In this document: piece after piece, positions 1 to 11,375 of the stretch | Position numbering within the stretch: position 1 is the stretch's first letter | Layout of the letters: each line of letters begins with the position of its first letter | Assembly: GCF_910592395.1 (NCBI RefSeq) | Contig: NC_088326.1 | Location: forward strand, 3,479,001-3,543,000 | DNA length: 64,000 nucleotides | Source: Lineus longissimus | Lineage: Eukaryota; Nemertea; Pilidiophora; Heteronemertea; Lineidae | Direction of reading: 5' to 3' | Program-made: the position numbers and the translations under genes | The notes under the pieces: model-generated | What the model saw: the letters and a program-made list of their open reading frames with translations, nothing else | Told to the model about the DNA's origin: nothing | The model's database searches: none

Positions 1-676
1 AGGTTGCTTGTGATGTGTATGACGTATGCAACACTCGATTGTGCCTGGGCCAGAAGTATATTGGTTCCAAAATGTAATGTATCAGCATAGGGGGCGCTGT
101 GGCTGAGCTGTGAATCAGCATTGCAAATCCTGTATTACACAAGCCAAGTCATAGCATGCAGATTTCAACTTCAACGGCCAAACTATGTAGATTTATTTGG
201 ACCAAACCCCCTTTTCCAGGCAGTTAGACCTGCTCTTAAGATGACACACCTGCCATCTTCAGGGAAAGATATGAACTGAAAATATTTCGACTCTAATCCA
301 ATGCCGACATCGGGATTCTTTGGGAGTACAGGGTACTGGAAAGGGGGTTATCTTGATCAATGTTGTCATTTTTCAGGGGCGGATCCAAGGGGGGCCGCCC
401 CCCCCCCCCCCCATTTTCTGCCGACTTGAATTTTTAAAAGTTTTTCTTGCGAGAGATATGCTAAAGAACGATGATCAAGAGTGTTTGTAATGTGCCCTAA
501 GCCCCCCCTTTCTCATAATCCTGGTTCCGCCCGTTTATTTTTACCATAGTATTAAGGGGTTGTAAGGTGTTGCAAAAAAGTTATGATGCTATCTCGAATA
601 GAAGACTTTCTCCGGGGATCTCAAAGGGGGGTTGGTCCGGCTGCGAAAGGATCAATAGGTTGAACAATTAACTTAC
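1..676. other. No gene recognised; C-run
   Basis: I see no supported gene here. A run of about 15 C lies at 398-412 inside a phrase (ggggcggatccaagggggg) that looks like old repeat sequence. If the signal-peptide exon at 677-737 is real, later exons on the minus strand could lie here or beyond the window start, but I could not identify any. Confidence 0.5.
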
Positions 677-737
677 GTTCTCCTCCGAGGGTAAGGATGA
701 CGAATGTGCACAACAACAAGTGCAGTAATAATCCCAT
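677..737 (-). CDS. Candidate first coding exon encoding a signal peptide (partial gene)
   Basis: On the minus strand an ATG at 737 opens a peptide beginning MGLLLHLLLCTFVILTLGGE, a textbook secretory signal peptide (short N-region, leucine-rich core, small residues). Directly after it is a full-consensus 5' splice donor, GTAAGT (671-676), leaving 20 codons plus one base. Just upstream a pyrimidine-rich acceptor (ttatatttttcag, AG at 750-751) precedes a 12-base leader to the ATG, so the exon would be 677-749. Acceptor-leader-ATG also occurs before the UGT genes. No downstream exon was found, so the protein is unknown. It could be a chance ORF; the paired splice signals are the argument for it. 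Confidence 0.35.
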
Positions 738-1099
738 TTTGGTAGAAATCTGAAAAATATAACAAGTGGGATTCTTTGAAGAGGTTAACACTTGTGGCTT
801 ACCACACAAAAGGGCCCAGGCTCATGAAAATAGGAATCAGGGTTTCCGCCAGGAGCAAAAAAAAAAAATTTTCAAAATTTTTTTTCTTAAAAAGGGTTAT
901 GACCCCTCCTGAGACGTTTTTTGGCCCTCAAACCACTACAATTGGCTCCCAAATGCTCTTATTTTACATATCAAATCATGAAAATTACTCATTTGACAGT
1001 AAAACAAACTTTAGTGCTCAAAATTAAGGGGGGATATCCCCCATGAAATATTTTAGGGGGGGAGTCCCCCCCATCCCCCCCTCTGGCGGAAACCCTGAG

Positions 1100-1332
1100 A
1101 ATGAATAATTGGTCTCGCCCACCAACTGTCCAGCCAACTTCTTCTTCTTCTCTGTTCAACCTGCCTAAACTATAACTTCATCCTTTGGTGGAGATGCAGT
1201 GGCTTGTTGTTTCGAGGTCATGCTCTGTTCACCACAGTTTTTCCTCGACATTGGTGGGACCAAACAACCATGTAAATATTTCCACAAAATTCTTGAAAAT
1301 TCAGAAATGGTCGTAGATCGGTGAAATTAGAG
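1100..1332 (+). repeat. MITE family C, partial copy (right end)
   Basis: The right terminus (gatcggtgaaattagag followed by TA) matches the terminal repeat of the complete family C copies at 19321, 33445 and 57926. Internal similarity near 1108 (ttggtctc...ccaactgtcc) supports a degraded copy whose left end I cannot place. A family A MITE abuts it at the TA dinucleotide. Confidence 0.4.
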
Positions 1333-1513
1333 TACAAGAGAACATCTCTACTAAGGACACCCTTGGACTGGCAAGTGCTGTCCTCAATAGAGAGGTGTCC
1401 TGATTAGAGAGGTCAAATTAAATGGAAACATCCAATTTAGGACCAAAACTAGTGTCCTTAGTAGAAAGCTTGTCCTTAATATAGAGGTGTCCACTAAGGG
1501 AAGTTCTACTATA
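1333..1513 (+). mobile_element. MITE family A (pogo/Tigger-like), copy 1
   Basis: About 180 bp with ends related to TACAGTRGAACCTC and the internal phrase ctctctattaaggacacc on both strands, so the element is partly self-complementary. TA target sites and CAGT-type ends fit the Tc1/mariner-pogo superfamily. This is a non-autonomous copy with no transposase. Confidence 0.7.
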
Positions 1514-2284
1514 TTGTTAATCATCAATCATGTCTAGACCAGTTTAACACACGATTTCCATACTAAGCACAACCTCCATTGTGCGTGATGATCTAGAAAA
1601 TATATTCTGTGGGAGGACATTCTCACAAAGCAGGCCAGACTAGGGACATTAACAAAAGCATTGGAATTCTTTCTTTTATATATCTGCTGATTCAATTGCA
1701 ATGATAAATGAAGAAAATAACTTTTATGATGGCAGCAGTGTATGCCTGTCAAATATGCGGCTGATTACGACTATAAGCGACTAAGGGGTTACACAGACTG
1801 GTCACGTTTTTGCAAGGTTTTTTCTTGAGTATCAACTACCTTGTAAAATACAACTAACTGACTAGATTAACTTACTTAGTTTTCCAAATATGAATCTATC
1901 ACAAAATAATCCCGTGTATAATCTCTAACGAAATAAACCTCCAAAAGTTGTCCTTAGATGTGAAAGTTTATTTCCAATTGAGCACTGTATATCCAAAATA
2001 TGAAAATGCGATTCTGCCTCTTAGACTTCTAAACAAGTTATGCTCAAATCGGAAACCATGTTAACGGTTTCACGGGTGACCATGTGACACATTGTGCAGG
2101 AAACAACCCAATTAAGTGACACACATGCTCCGCGCTGATCAGATGCTGATCATTTGCATGGAAGAGGAGGAGAGTGATTGAGAATTTTATACAGTTTCCG
2201 AGAAAACGTGTAGTTAGAATCTCATAAATCAGGTTGATGATGGGTAATTATGTCAATTTCAGGTTGTGTTGATTGGGAAGAAAT

Positions 2285-2319
2285 TAATAAAATGGTCTTC
2301 GATCAATGAAACCAGAGTA
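2285..2319 (+). repeat. MITE family C right-end fragment
   Basis: The text atggtcttcgatcaatgaaa followed by ccagagta matches the right terminal repeat of family C (consensus GGTCTTAGATCGGTGAAACTAG then TA) with a few changes. Confidence 0.4.
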
Positions 2320-2393
2320 AAGGCAAAGGACAGGGACAGAATAATACCAAGTTACCAAGTTTTAGCAAATTTTCATGGATGACAACTGTACTA

Positions 2394-2462
2394 TAAGGCA
2401 CTGTGTATAACTGCATTCTATTTACCTGAACCACCAGTAAATACAAACGACATATCCCTTTA
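2394..2462 (-). repeat. TTAA family D fragment
   Basis: The reverse complement starts TTAAAGGGATATGTCGTT and continues to tgcagttatacacagtgcc, matching the left part of family D at 28547 and 40981. It is a diverged terminal fragment. Confidence 0.45.
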
Positions 2463-4377
2463 ATGCTGTACTGTTCATAAGGTCTTTGACATGGCCACTT
2501 TGAAGGCTATGCGATGTAAAAAATATTGTGGGTAGAGGTGAGAAGCAGGTGACGAGAGAATATTAGTACTGACACACACTGGGCTTGATTCCAGTATGGT
2601 CAAGCCAAGCCCTGATGATTCAGCCTTATCGCTTCCTGCAGTTGTTTAAATGACCTTCTACAACAAGAGGAAGGAAGCTATGGATGGGATCATGCCGTGT
2701 TTTATTACCTGACCGGGCCTACACACACTGCACCAGGAAGAGAGGCTCTGAACCTGAGCCTGATAAACAATCGCAGTAACATTTTCCCAGAAACAAAAGT
2801 GAACCAAGAGTTATGCTCATTAATTCACTGTGAAGATCTCCAAGACAAACATATAGAGTTATAGAGAAGGCGAAGGTTTCTTCCGGGGTCTCCGGTTTCC
2901 TCCTACTTACATTACAATTGCCCAATATTGTTTATACAGCTAATATTGTCCTTGTTGACGCTCGGCTATCAACTCAATATCTTTTTTCAACAAACAAAAT
3001 GATACCTTATTTTACCTCTTTTCAAGTTTAAAACTTGATAAGTCTCTTGTGCGCATTCATCTCATCTAGTGTACACATTTCACTTTCATTTTAAGCATGA
3101 AATGAGCTGCACAGTAATTTGACAAAAAAACTGTTGATTCCATCACAAAATGACCTAAAAGAACCACATATTTTACACCAACTGTATTGAATGATAAGTT
3201 CTTTTTCAGTTGAAACCAATAAATTGCAGCTAAACCTCATTCCATGACAAAGATACCCCAAATTGCCATACATAAAGTACATCGCCGCATTAAATGATAA
3301 GTTCTAGTTCTGCTGAAACCATCAGTGTGGCAGCTGTGGCAGAAAAAGGCAAGCAGATGACACAAAGAGCAGACAACAACAAAAGCACCAAGATTTCGAC
3401 AAACAAAAAACGAAAACCAGAACATTTCGCAAAAATATTTGAAGAGAAGGCGAATATTTTGACCATTTGAACCAGTCTACATCACCGGTTAACACTTCTG
3501 TATCAATTTCATTCAAATATTTTGGAATTTTTCGCCGTAATTTGCCAAAATTGGCAAAATCTGTTGTCAATTTTCTTTGTTGTCACCAATGAATGGCTGG
3601 ATACTAGAGTCACCTCATAATTGAATGGAACTGGAACACTCAAGTCGAATACCAATTTTCGTAATTCTGACGAATGCTTTAAAAGTATCCAGCCCACCAT
3701 CGGACTTGCTCATTTAACAGAAGGTAGGCCATACATATTTTGTCTTAATCATCCTATTTGTCTCCAAATTAACGGCCAATTATGAATTGTGTCACCAGGA
3801 GTTTTTTGCTGACAAACTCATCTGACAATGTAACAGGAGGCTTATTGCTTTAGTTTGGAGCTACAGTCTACAATGGTGTCAAGCCGGTTGTATCGGGGAC
3901 CAGAATATTTCTACTTCATAGAATATTTCATTACATACAGTCAGGTGTGATGTACACTGCATGCAACATCATATCATTACCGGCGTCGTAACCCTATTGG
4001 ATTTTTGCCGGAGGTATGGAGCCCACTACTGTCCACTTCCTTGCCCTGACATGGTATCTCTCAGGTACAAGGGACCACAGCTTTTAGTCCCATACCGCAG
4101 ACCCTAGAATATTTCTTACGAAATCGGTGTAGGTGTTGTGAAGAGCCATAGCATTCAGAGAACAAAATGATAATGAAATCGACATTGTTGTCTGAAAAAA
4201 TTCAGTTTGCTGCCAGTGGGTTAATCCTTGTATGATTCATGTCTGCCGGATTAAGGATACAAGATTAAGTCGGGCAGCCACACATGGGAAGTGATACATC
4301 ATGTCCCGGAAAAAAGACAGCCGATAAGGACACATGAGGATATCCAATAATCTAACACTTTCTAAACTATCGTAGAG

Positions 4378-5429
4378 TAAATGAAATGGCCAGGGCCATT
4401 GTGCTCACCTCATGTGGTGGCAAGATGGATAAAGAGCATGGTATTGTGTCATGTAGTGTTAGGTTTGATGTAGGTCCAAGCAATTACAATTTCCCCAAAA
4501 TGGCCAATTTACAGTACATTCGACCTCTGTGACCTTGAAAAGTAGGTCAAATCAAAGAAGACCCGGGTGACACATTGAATGGTTGTTAGAATTAGATGTA
4601 CCTATGATATAAAATTGGTGCCAATCGGGCAAGTCATTACTAGGAATAATGGCATTTTGAAGAATTTAGGATTTGGCCCCCTCCCTGGAGGCCAAACGGC
4701 AAATCAGATCGCACCAAACTTCGGTACCCGAGATCACCTGACCAAGGGGTACATGTGTACTTAATTTGTGATCAATAGTCATTGCAGTTAAGAAACGTGC
4801 CATAGTTACGGCCTGACGGCGAATTTACGCCATTTGACCTCTGTGACTTTGACAAGAAGGTCAAATTAAAAACCTGTGTGACATATACTGTATGGTGGTT
4901 AGATGTACCCATGATATCAAATTGGTGGCAATCGGGCAAGAAGTTAAGGAATAATCACATTTTTAAGGTTTTTGGATTTTGCCCCCTGGTGGTCAAGTGG
5001 TGAATCAAACTGGACCAAACTTCGGTCCCTGAGATCACCTGACTAAGGGGTAAATGTGTACCAAATTTGGTATCAATAGTCATTGCAGTTTAGAAACGTG
5101 CCATCGTTACATCCTAACGGCCAATTTACACCATTTGACCTCTGTGACCTTGAAAAGGAGGTCAAATCAAAAACCCGGCGGATATATGATGCACCTTTGC
5201 TAGAAGTACCTACCATATTTTTTTCAAAATTTCCTGACTACTATTAAAGGAGATATTGCATATTTTCACTTTTAACGTTTGGCCCCCTGGTGGCCAAACC
5301 ATGAAACGAATCGGACCGAAACTTGGTCTCTAAGGTGTCATTACATAAGGGTACATGTGTACCAAGTTTCAACTCAATAGCTCTAACAGTTACGAAACGT
5401 GCCCTGCTAACGGACGACGGACGACGACG

Positions 5430-5485
<56 letters not shown>

Positions 5486-5541
5486 ACGACGGACGCCACG
5501 GTATGGGATAAGCTCACCTCTGCTAAGAGGTGAGCTAAAAA
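4378..5541 (+). repeat. 1.17 kb interspersed repeat, copy 1 (three internal ~300 bp units)
   Basis: Nearly identical to 19634-20802. Three diverged units start at the phrase gacctctgtgac (4522, 4836, 5137; periods 314 and 301). Each repeats the same order: gaggtcaaat, a cccctggtggccaaa box, a ccaaacttcggt box and an aaacgtgcc box. The third unit runs into a (GAC)n tract. The right terminus is a perfect 10 bp stem, 4-base loop hairpin (gctcacctct / agaggtgagc) followed by taaaaa; the left end has a small palindrome (aatggccagggccatt). No transposase ORF and no clear target duplication. The terminal hairpin followed by CTAA recalls non-autonomous Helitrons, but that is a weak inference. Confidence 0.8.
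5411..5496 (+). repeat. (GAC)n microsatellite within the 1.17 kb repeat
   Basis: An almost pure GAC/ACG trinucleotide tract with a few interrupting gacgg units. It occupies the same place in both copies of the 1.17 kb repeat, so it was seeded by the repeat's own gctaacggacgacgg sequence rather than arising independently. Confidence 0.95.
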
Positions 5542-8519
5542 TGAATGTTTTGTGAGGGTTTATCTCTTTTATTGTATGGGATATTCAATCATGCGGACCA
5601 CATTTACGTTTTATCTCACTCATTTCCATTAGCTTTTGTAATTCTTTTGTTTAAAAAGATATGTCCAGATAGTGGTACAGTTATAATTGGAGGATTGGCT
5701 CCAGCTGCTTCAGGGCAAGAACGCTGTTTAATGGGTGTAATCGCTGGTCATGACTGGCTTGACCTGTGGCGGACAATGACTCATCGAAAAAGTTACAGGC
5801 TTCAAATATGATTGATGGGTGGATTCTGTGCTTGTCTGTCATGATTATTACAGTAATCCAGGACATTTATACCGGCAAACAGCCATCAAAGTTATAATCA
5901 GAGACTTCATGTTCATTCATATTTTACAAACTATACGGCTAATACCATGATTTTAATAAAGACAAAAGGCATTATCAATTCTGTGCTGATACTAATAATG
6001 TATCACTTCAGGATGATCACAAAGATTAAAAAACCAATATGGAAAGTGCGTAACAATGAGATAAATCACCATTTTTTGTAGATTCAGAATGTTAAGTCAC
6101 GTCTCGCTGAAGTATTTGAAATTTATGATCAATCACAATGGGTAATATGATCTGCTACAGCAAGTAACTGAGAATAATTGGGAAAAAAGTGATGATTGAG
6201 TGACCAATCCATCACCATGATCTGATGAAACATGTCGCATATTTTTTCATTTTATTAGTCATTGCTGTAGCCACAGGTTCTAGCCAGTGGATGAGTGGAT
6301 TGAGTTTAAATTAGGCAATCAACTGGTCCAGTACTGTGCTTCCAAGACATAACTCTTTCACAACCGCACCCGGTATACACCGGGTCCGTACACTGCGTAT
6401 GGCCCACAGTAATCCGTAAAGCCGGATTATCCCCAAGTTCCATCATCGCCCCAGTTCCTATAAGATTTGGTTGGTTGCACATGAAAAAATGAGCTGGCAG
6501 CACTGCACTCGATTCAATGAAGACATCGTCCCTAAGATTGGGTAATTCTAGCTAGTTATACATTGAAACTTCTCATAAGAAAAGCTGGGATCCAGGCCGC
6601 CCGGTCTAGGCCAGGTGTGGGCCAAAGGTACTATACACCCTGCGGAAGCGAAAAAGACAATCAAGAAAACACAGACATCTTGAAATCTCAATTGTGCAAT
6701 TAATGTGATCAGTATCAAAACACTTAATAATAGGTCTACATCCAAAGCATAGTTCAAAGTGTTTACAACACTCCTAACCACTTACGGCCTACAAGCATCA
6801 ATCATTACTCGATTAATAGCACAATTTTGTCATCGGTGGGTCATAGGCCTAAATTCACTTTGGATGCGCCAAATATGGCTGTGCATTAATTATACCTTTA
6901 TATGATACAATATGTTTCCTGCAAAGCCGGGCAACAACAATATTACTTTAAATGGATTTTCAGTCTGGGTGGTGTATTTGACGTCAAGTCTGCCTTTTTT
7001 AAACCACGTTTAGGGTCGCATATTCAGGACACGTCTTTTAAGACATCTTTTGAAATTTATGCGCATAAACTCAAAAGAAGTCGACATGTATGAAATACTG
7101 CTCTCGCTTAACATTTGAATCCATGATAGTCAGGTGAATACGCTGTACATTTTAGTACAGGACCAGTGCATTTTTTATTGCCGACATTGTCATATTTAGA
7201 CCGAAACAAGTGAGAGCTGAAATTCAAAATATCAGTGAGAAATTTTGATATACATTGTCCACAAAGATACCTCTCCATATTGTGACCAATTTAGAATGAA
7301 ATTAGCTTAAACGAATTTCAACCATACGACCTTTTCTCATGCACATTTGCATACGAAATAGTAAACAATTGTACAACATATTCTACTTAACTCAGCCTGG
7401 AATTATCTTTATAGTATTTCTCTTGTGAGTTTCTTTAGGTTTTCACATCCCATTGTCCGAATTCAGGTCAGACTGACAATTGCCGCTTTTCATGAAATAT
7501 CATGTAGGATTGATCGTCCAACGTTATTTGTTATTTTATAACACAATTGGCTATAACATCCCAGCCCCAAAGTGTAACCTTCATGTACATTTTATTACTA
7601 ATGTCTGTAGGCGGTGAGTTCGGCGGTACATTCGGGGTTATGGAATATCACGTTTGAAATGTCCTGCATGAGGCATGCCAACTGGCTTATGCTCGCAATA
7701 CATCCAGTGTCACCTTGTTCAAAGTTCTATTAATTTATTTGAAATATATTCAGGTTACTCTACAATTATTAAGCAATCTCTTGAAATAGTAGCATAACGT
7801 ATAGGCAAAGTACTGAGTTTCTTCAGAGAGGAGGTACTAAGATAATCTAAAAATGGTACACAAACAATTCATCAAAACTTCCAGATGCACCCCTGTGATC
7901 CTCTAAACAGGATCTGGGGAAATATCTATTTGTCTCACTTATGAAAGGGTGTGACTAGGCTACCATATCCTGACAGCCATCAAAATATCAACATTTTAAA
8001 AAGCAACTTCCCCCTTAAGGAAGCTCTTATTCGAAACTGTCAATATGTCAAATCAAGCAAACTGTTATATCTTTGACATAAGCCGAATCATAAATGTCTA
8101 AGATCGTTTAGATTCATCGCCAAATTCATCAGATGTGGAAATTACAGAAACGCCATCGGTAATACAAATTGTACGAATGATAATCCATATAGTAATGAAA
8201 AGATTAGCCCATCACATTTTCACTTGGCTCATTTATAAAAATAAGCCAGAAATACATGTACGTATTGTAGAATAATTACCCCGAGGTAATTAGTTTGTCA
8301 TAAAATCAGATCATGACAGTCAATCTCTAGCAATCAATAGGATCGTACCTTGACCAGTCATTTGTAGCTTTTATCATTTGAACTAATCATCTGTAGCTTT
8401 TATAAGGCCACACCAAGTTAAAATCTTGGAGAGCGGGCCACCAGGCAAACTAGCCATCCCTTGCCTCTTGCACCCACATTCGTTACGCCATTTGCTAAGC
8501 AGTCTTGACCTCGATCTAA
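5542..8519. other. No gene recognised
   Basis: No gene or repeat that I can support. A minus-strand ORF ending at 6306 has a cysteine-containing, coding-like stretch (...TQCTDPVYTGCGCERVMSW...) that could be an exon of a secreted protein, but flanking splice signals are unclear and I recognise no family. Otherwise AT-rich unique sequence. Confidence 0.4.
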
Positions 8520-9069
8520 AATGGTGCACTTTGCAACAAGATTTCATTTATTGCAAAATGACTTCAATCTAATGGTCCACTTGTCCATTTTGCAACTAGA
8601 TTTTATTCAATGCAAAATGACATTGATCTGAAATGGTCCACTTGTCCACTTTGCAACAAGACTTCATTCAATTCAAACTGACATCGATCTGAAATGGTCC
8701 ACCTTGCAACAAGATTTCATTCGTTGCAAAATGACATTGATCTGAAATGGTCCACTTGTCCACTTTGCAACAAGATTTCATTCAATGCAAAATGACATCG
8801 ATCTGAAATGGTCCACCTTGCAACAAGATTTCATTCAATGCAAAATGACATCGATCTTATGGTCCACTTTGCAACAAGATTTCATCCAATGCAAAATGAC
8901 ATCGATCTAATGGTCCACTTTGCAACAAGATTTCATCCAATGCAAAATGACATCGATCTAAAATGGTCCACTTTGCAATAAGATTTCATCCAATGCAAAA
9001 TGACATCGATCTAATGGTCCACTTTGCAACAAGATTTCATTCAATGCAAAATGACATCGATCTGAAATG
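8520..9069 (+). repeat. Minisatellite, about ten 51-61 bp units
   Basis: Ten consecutive units of the form atggtccactttgcaacaag...attcaatgcaaaatgacatcgatct, plus a degenerate eleventh. Units with an extra cttgtccac insertion (8-9 bp) alternate with units lacking it, giving a partial higher-order structure. The right-hand units are most alike, suggesting recent amplification at that end. Confidence 0.9.
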
Positions 9070-9239
9070 ACCTACAAGATTTCATGCATTTCAAAATGGT
9101 GTACTTTGCCATAGTTTTTTTTTTGTTGTCTTTTTTACCTTTTTCCACTTTAACCAAGTGAACCAAAAAGTCCAATACCAGACACCAAGGTGATGTCTCG
9201 GTTTTTGTTGTCTGGACTTCCAACCTATAGGGAACCGTT

Positions 9240-10190
9240 TTGAAATTAGGTAACTGTCAATTTGCAATTTGCACATCATACCCCAAGGGCTGTCCTCATC
9301 ATTGCTGTTAAAACTCATTCGTTACCTAACAAAAAACTTGGCATTGTATGAAAGAATATTTTTCAATGGTGTGAATGGACCCACACTCCACTATAAGATG
9401 GTCATTAGGCTGCCTGAATCAGGTAACTGTTAATTTGTAATTTGAAAAAGAAACTGCCAACATTTCCTCAGATCAAAAAAAATCTACAGTGTCCCAGACA
9501 ACTGGGTGTCCATTTTTGGTTGCTTGTTGGGTAGATGCATCTGCTAGTTTTGGAATAAGTTCATGACCGGGTTGTGAAAGCCTCAAAACTTTAGGGAAAT
9601 AGGTAAATTTCAAATTGCAATCTGCACATCATACCCCTAGGGCAGTCCACATCATCGCTGTTGTACCTCAAAAAACAACTTGGCTTCAGTGGAAAAAATG
9701 GCTTTCCAATCTGCACCAAGGTGGTCGTTGAGAGGAGGGAAAGGGGTAACCTGTCCTGACATCTCATTATAAAAAAGGTTCCATCCCGACTCCTAATCCC
9801 ATCAAATCCACCACAAGTTTTTGCCTTTGCCAAATTATCCCATTACGCTAAAACGTGAGTCTGTCTCGAAAATCCCAACCATGTTTTGCTCTCTCCAGTT
9901 CTGAAAAAGACCATTTCCCTTGTCATTCTTCAGCTGCCTGTTCTCGAATCTGAAAACTTTTACTTTGTAATATTCTTATCATGGCCTCAGGGGGGTCCCA
10001 TCACCGGTCTCTCACGAAAATCCCCGCCTGGTCTAGCCTAGCGTCCTGAAAAAGACCCTCCTCCTCGTCATTCTTTTGGTGCCTTTTCTTGAATGTGAAA
10101 ACTGTTATTTTGTAATTTGCTCATCATGGCCCAAGGGCTGTCCTCATCATTGCATTTGTTATCTCACGAAAACAACTTGGCGTCAAGGCG
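9240..10190 (+). repeat. Four degenerate direct repeats
   Basis: The phrase aatttgcacatcataccccaagggctgtcc recurs, with decay, at about 9265, 9620, 9970 and 10120; the first three are about 355 bp apart. Copies 1, 2 and 4 also keep a downstream aacttgg motif. Reads as an old tandem duplication. ORFs through it are not convincing genes. Confidence 0.55.
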
Positions 10191-10831
10191 GCACAACCGT
10201 TGGACATGACGTTAGAAAATAGCGCCAAAATAGCACCAAATTGCAATGTTGTGTCATTTCGTGATGTGATGACTGGTCAAGCAAAGGTTCATGCTTTGGT
10301 CACGACTGCCTCGGTGATTTATGGTGAAATAAGGGTCATGATTGTCTCCGTCCCCTTTTTGTATCCTTTGTGCATGGAGGTGTTTTGTGGGCTCCTTGTA
10401 GACTGACTGCAGCAGCCCTGGGCCTCTTAGGGGTGATTAATGATGTGGGATCCAGGGTAGGGATGCATAAAGGTATCGGGCAGAAAGGGTTTTCGTGTAT
10501 GATAATTCAAGGAGGAAATATCATCTCTGATTTAAAACCATGAGACTTGGGTGGGAATGTAGAAGTTGTCTACCAGGCAATTGAAAAGGCAGAAATTCTC
10601 CAACTTCTGGCATACTTTACACTGATAGAATCGATAAATATAATCAGTGTTTCCAACATCTTTAATCAAGTGAAATTATCAAATTATCGAATTGCATCAG
10701 TTAATGTGTTCAAAATGTTCTTATTATGACAATCGCATCATGATTAGTTTCTTGATTATCTTCAATCGCGGAAAAACATAAGAATCAACAGGTTAAGAGT
10801 TGACCATGACAACCACCATTTTGGCTAGAAC
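10191..10831. other. No gene recognised
   Basis: Short ORFs only. I see no domain, RNA gene or repeat boundary here. Confidence 0.5.
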
Positions 10832-11191
10832 TTAAAGTGATACTATGATGTGATTTACAACTTTGCGGAAATACGTCCGTTTTTAATTGTTGATCACAAA
10901 TGTAAAGCTCAAATTTTCCATTTTTGATTAGATTTATTATAAAATCGCTGAATGCAAACCACCGCGACCGCAAAAATGTTCATGTTGTGACGTCATCAAC
11001 GAAAACGTCATCGGCGTAGCGCAATTTCAACGGCATCGAAGCGAGCCGTCCGGGCGGGATTAAGCCATCAATTTCTAGAAAATGTGCATTTCGATTCGAA
11101 AACCTTACCGATTTATGAGAAAGTGATGTAGTCATTTGTCCAAAACAGCTAAAACTTTATATGGTGAAATTTGACACGAGTTACCCTTTAA
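10832..11191 (+). mobile_element. TTAA family B element, copy 1
   Basis: A 360 bp element flanked by TTAA on both sides, with short inverted termini: TTAAAGTGATA at the left and TTAAAGGGTAACTCG read inward from the right. Copy 2 (40196-40531) has the same boundaries, 24 bp shorter in the middle. TTAA target sites and no coding capacity fit a piggyBac-type MITE. It carries a tgacgtca motif. Confidence 0.75.
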
Positions 11192-11234
11192 ACCTGAACC
11201 GTATTTACCCTTTAAAATCCTAAACAAAATGAAC

Positions 11235-11375
11235 TTAATGCCAATTTCAAGGGTAGGAGTCTGCTCTTCGTCTTCCGGAGAACAGCCTTCAAGGTTTTAA
11301 CAGGACATTTACTTCATTTTGAAGGAGTTGTAATTTCTTTAGGATTCTAGTTTTAGCCAGAATGGTCAACCTCTC
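11235..11375 (+). repeat. Foldback family G, partial
   Basis: The text catttgaaggagttgtaatttctttaggattctagttttagcc and the upstream caagggtaggagtctg resemble the right arm of the foldback element at 61550-61785 and the arm at 63770. Diverged; boundaries approximate. Confidence 0.4.

Larger units (their letters stand above)
1514..4377. other. No gene recognised; small repeat fragments
   Basis: Apart from fragments of families C (2285-2319) and D (2394-2462) I see no gene. A small diverged duplication around 3191-3325 (aatgataagttct...gctgaaacc) is present. Minus-strand ORFs around 2719-2925 and 3091-3700 have no recognisable domain and no convincing exon boundaries. Confidence 0.5.

Noticed and set aside
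8520-9069. CRISPR array
   Set aside because: Units are directly tandem with no unique spacers, in a eukaryotic context.
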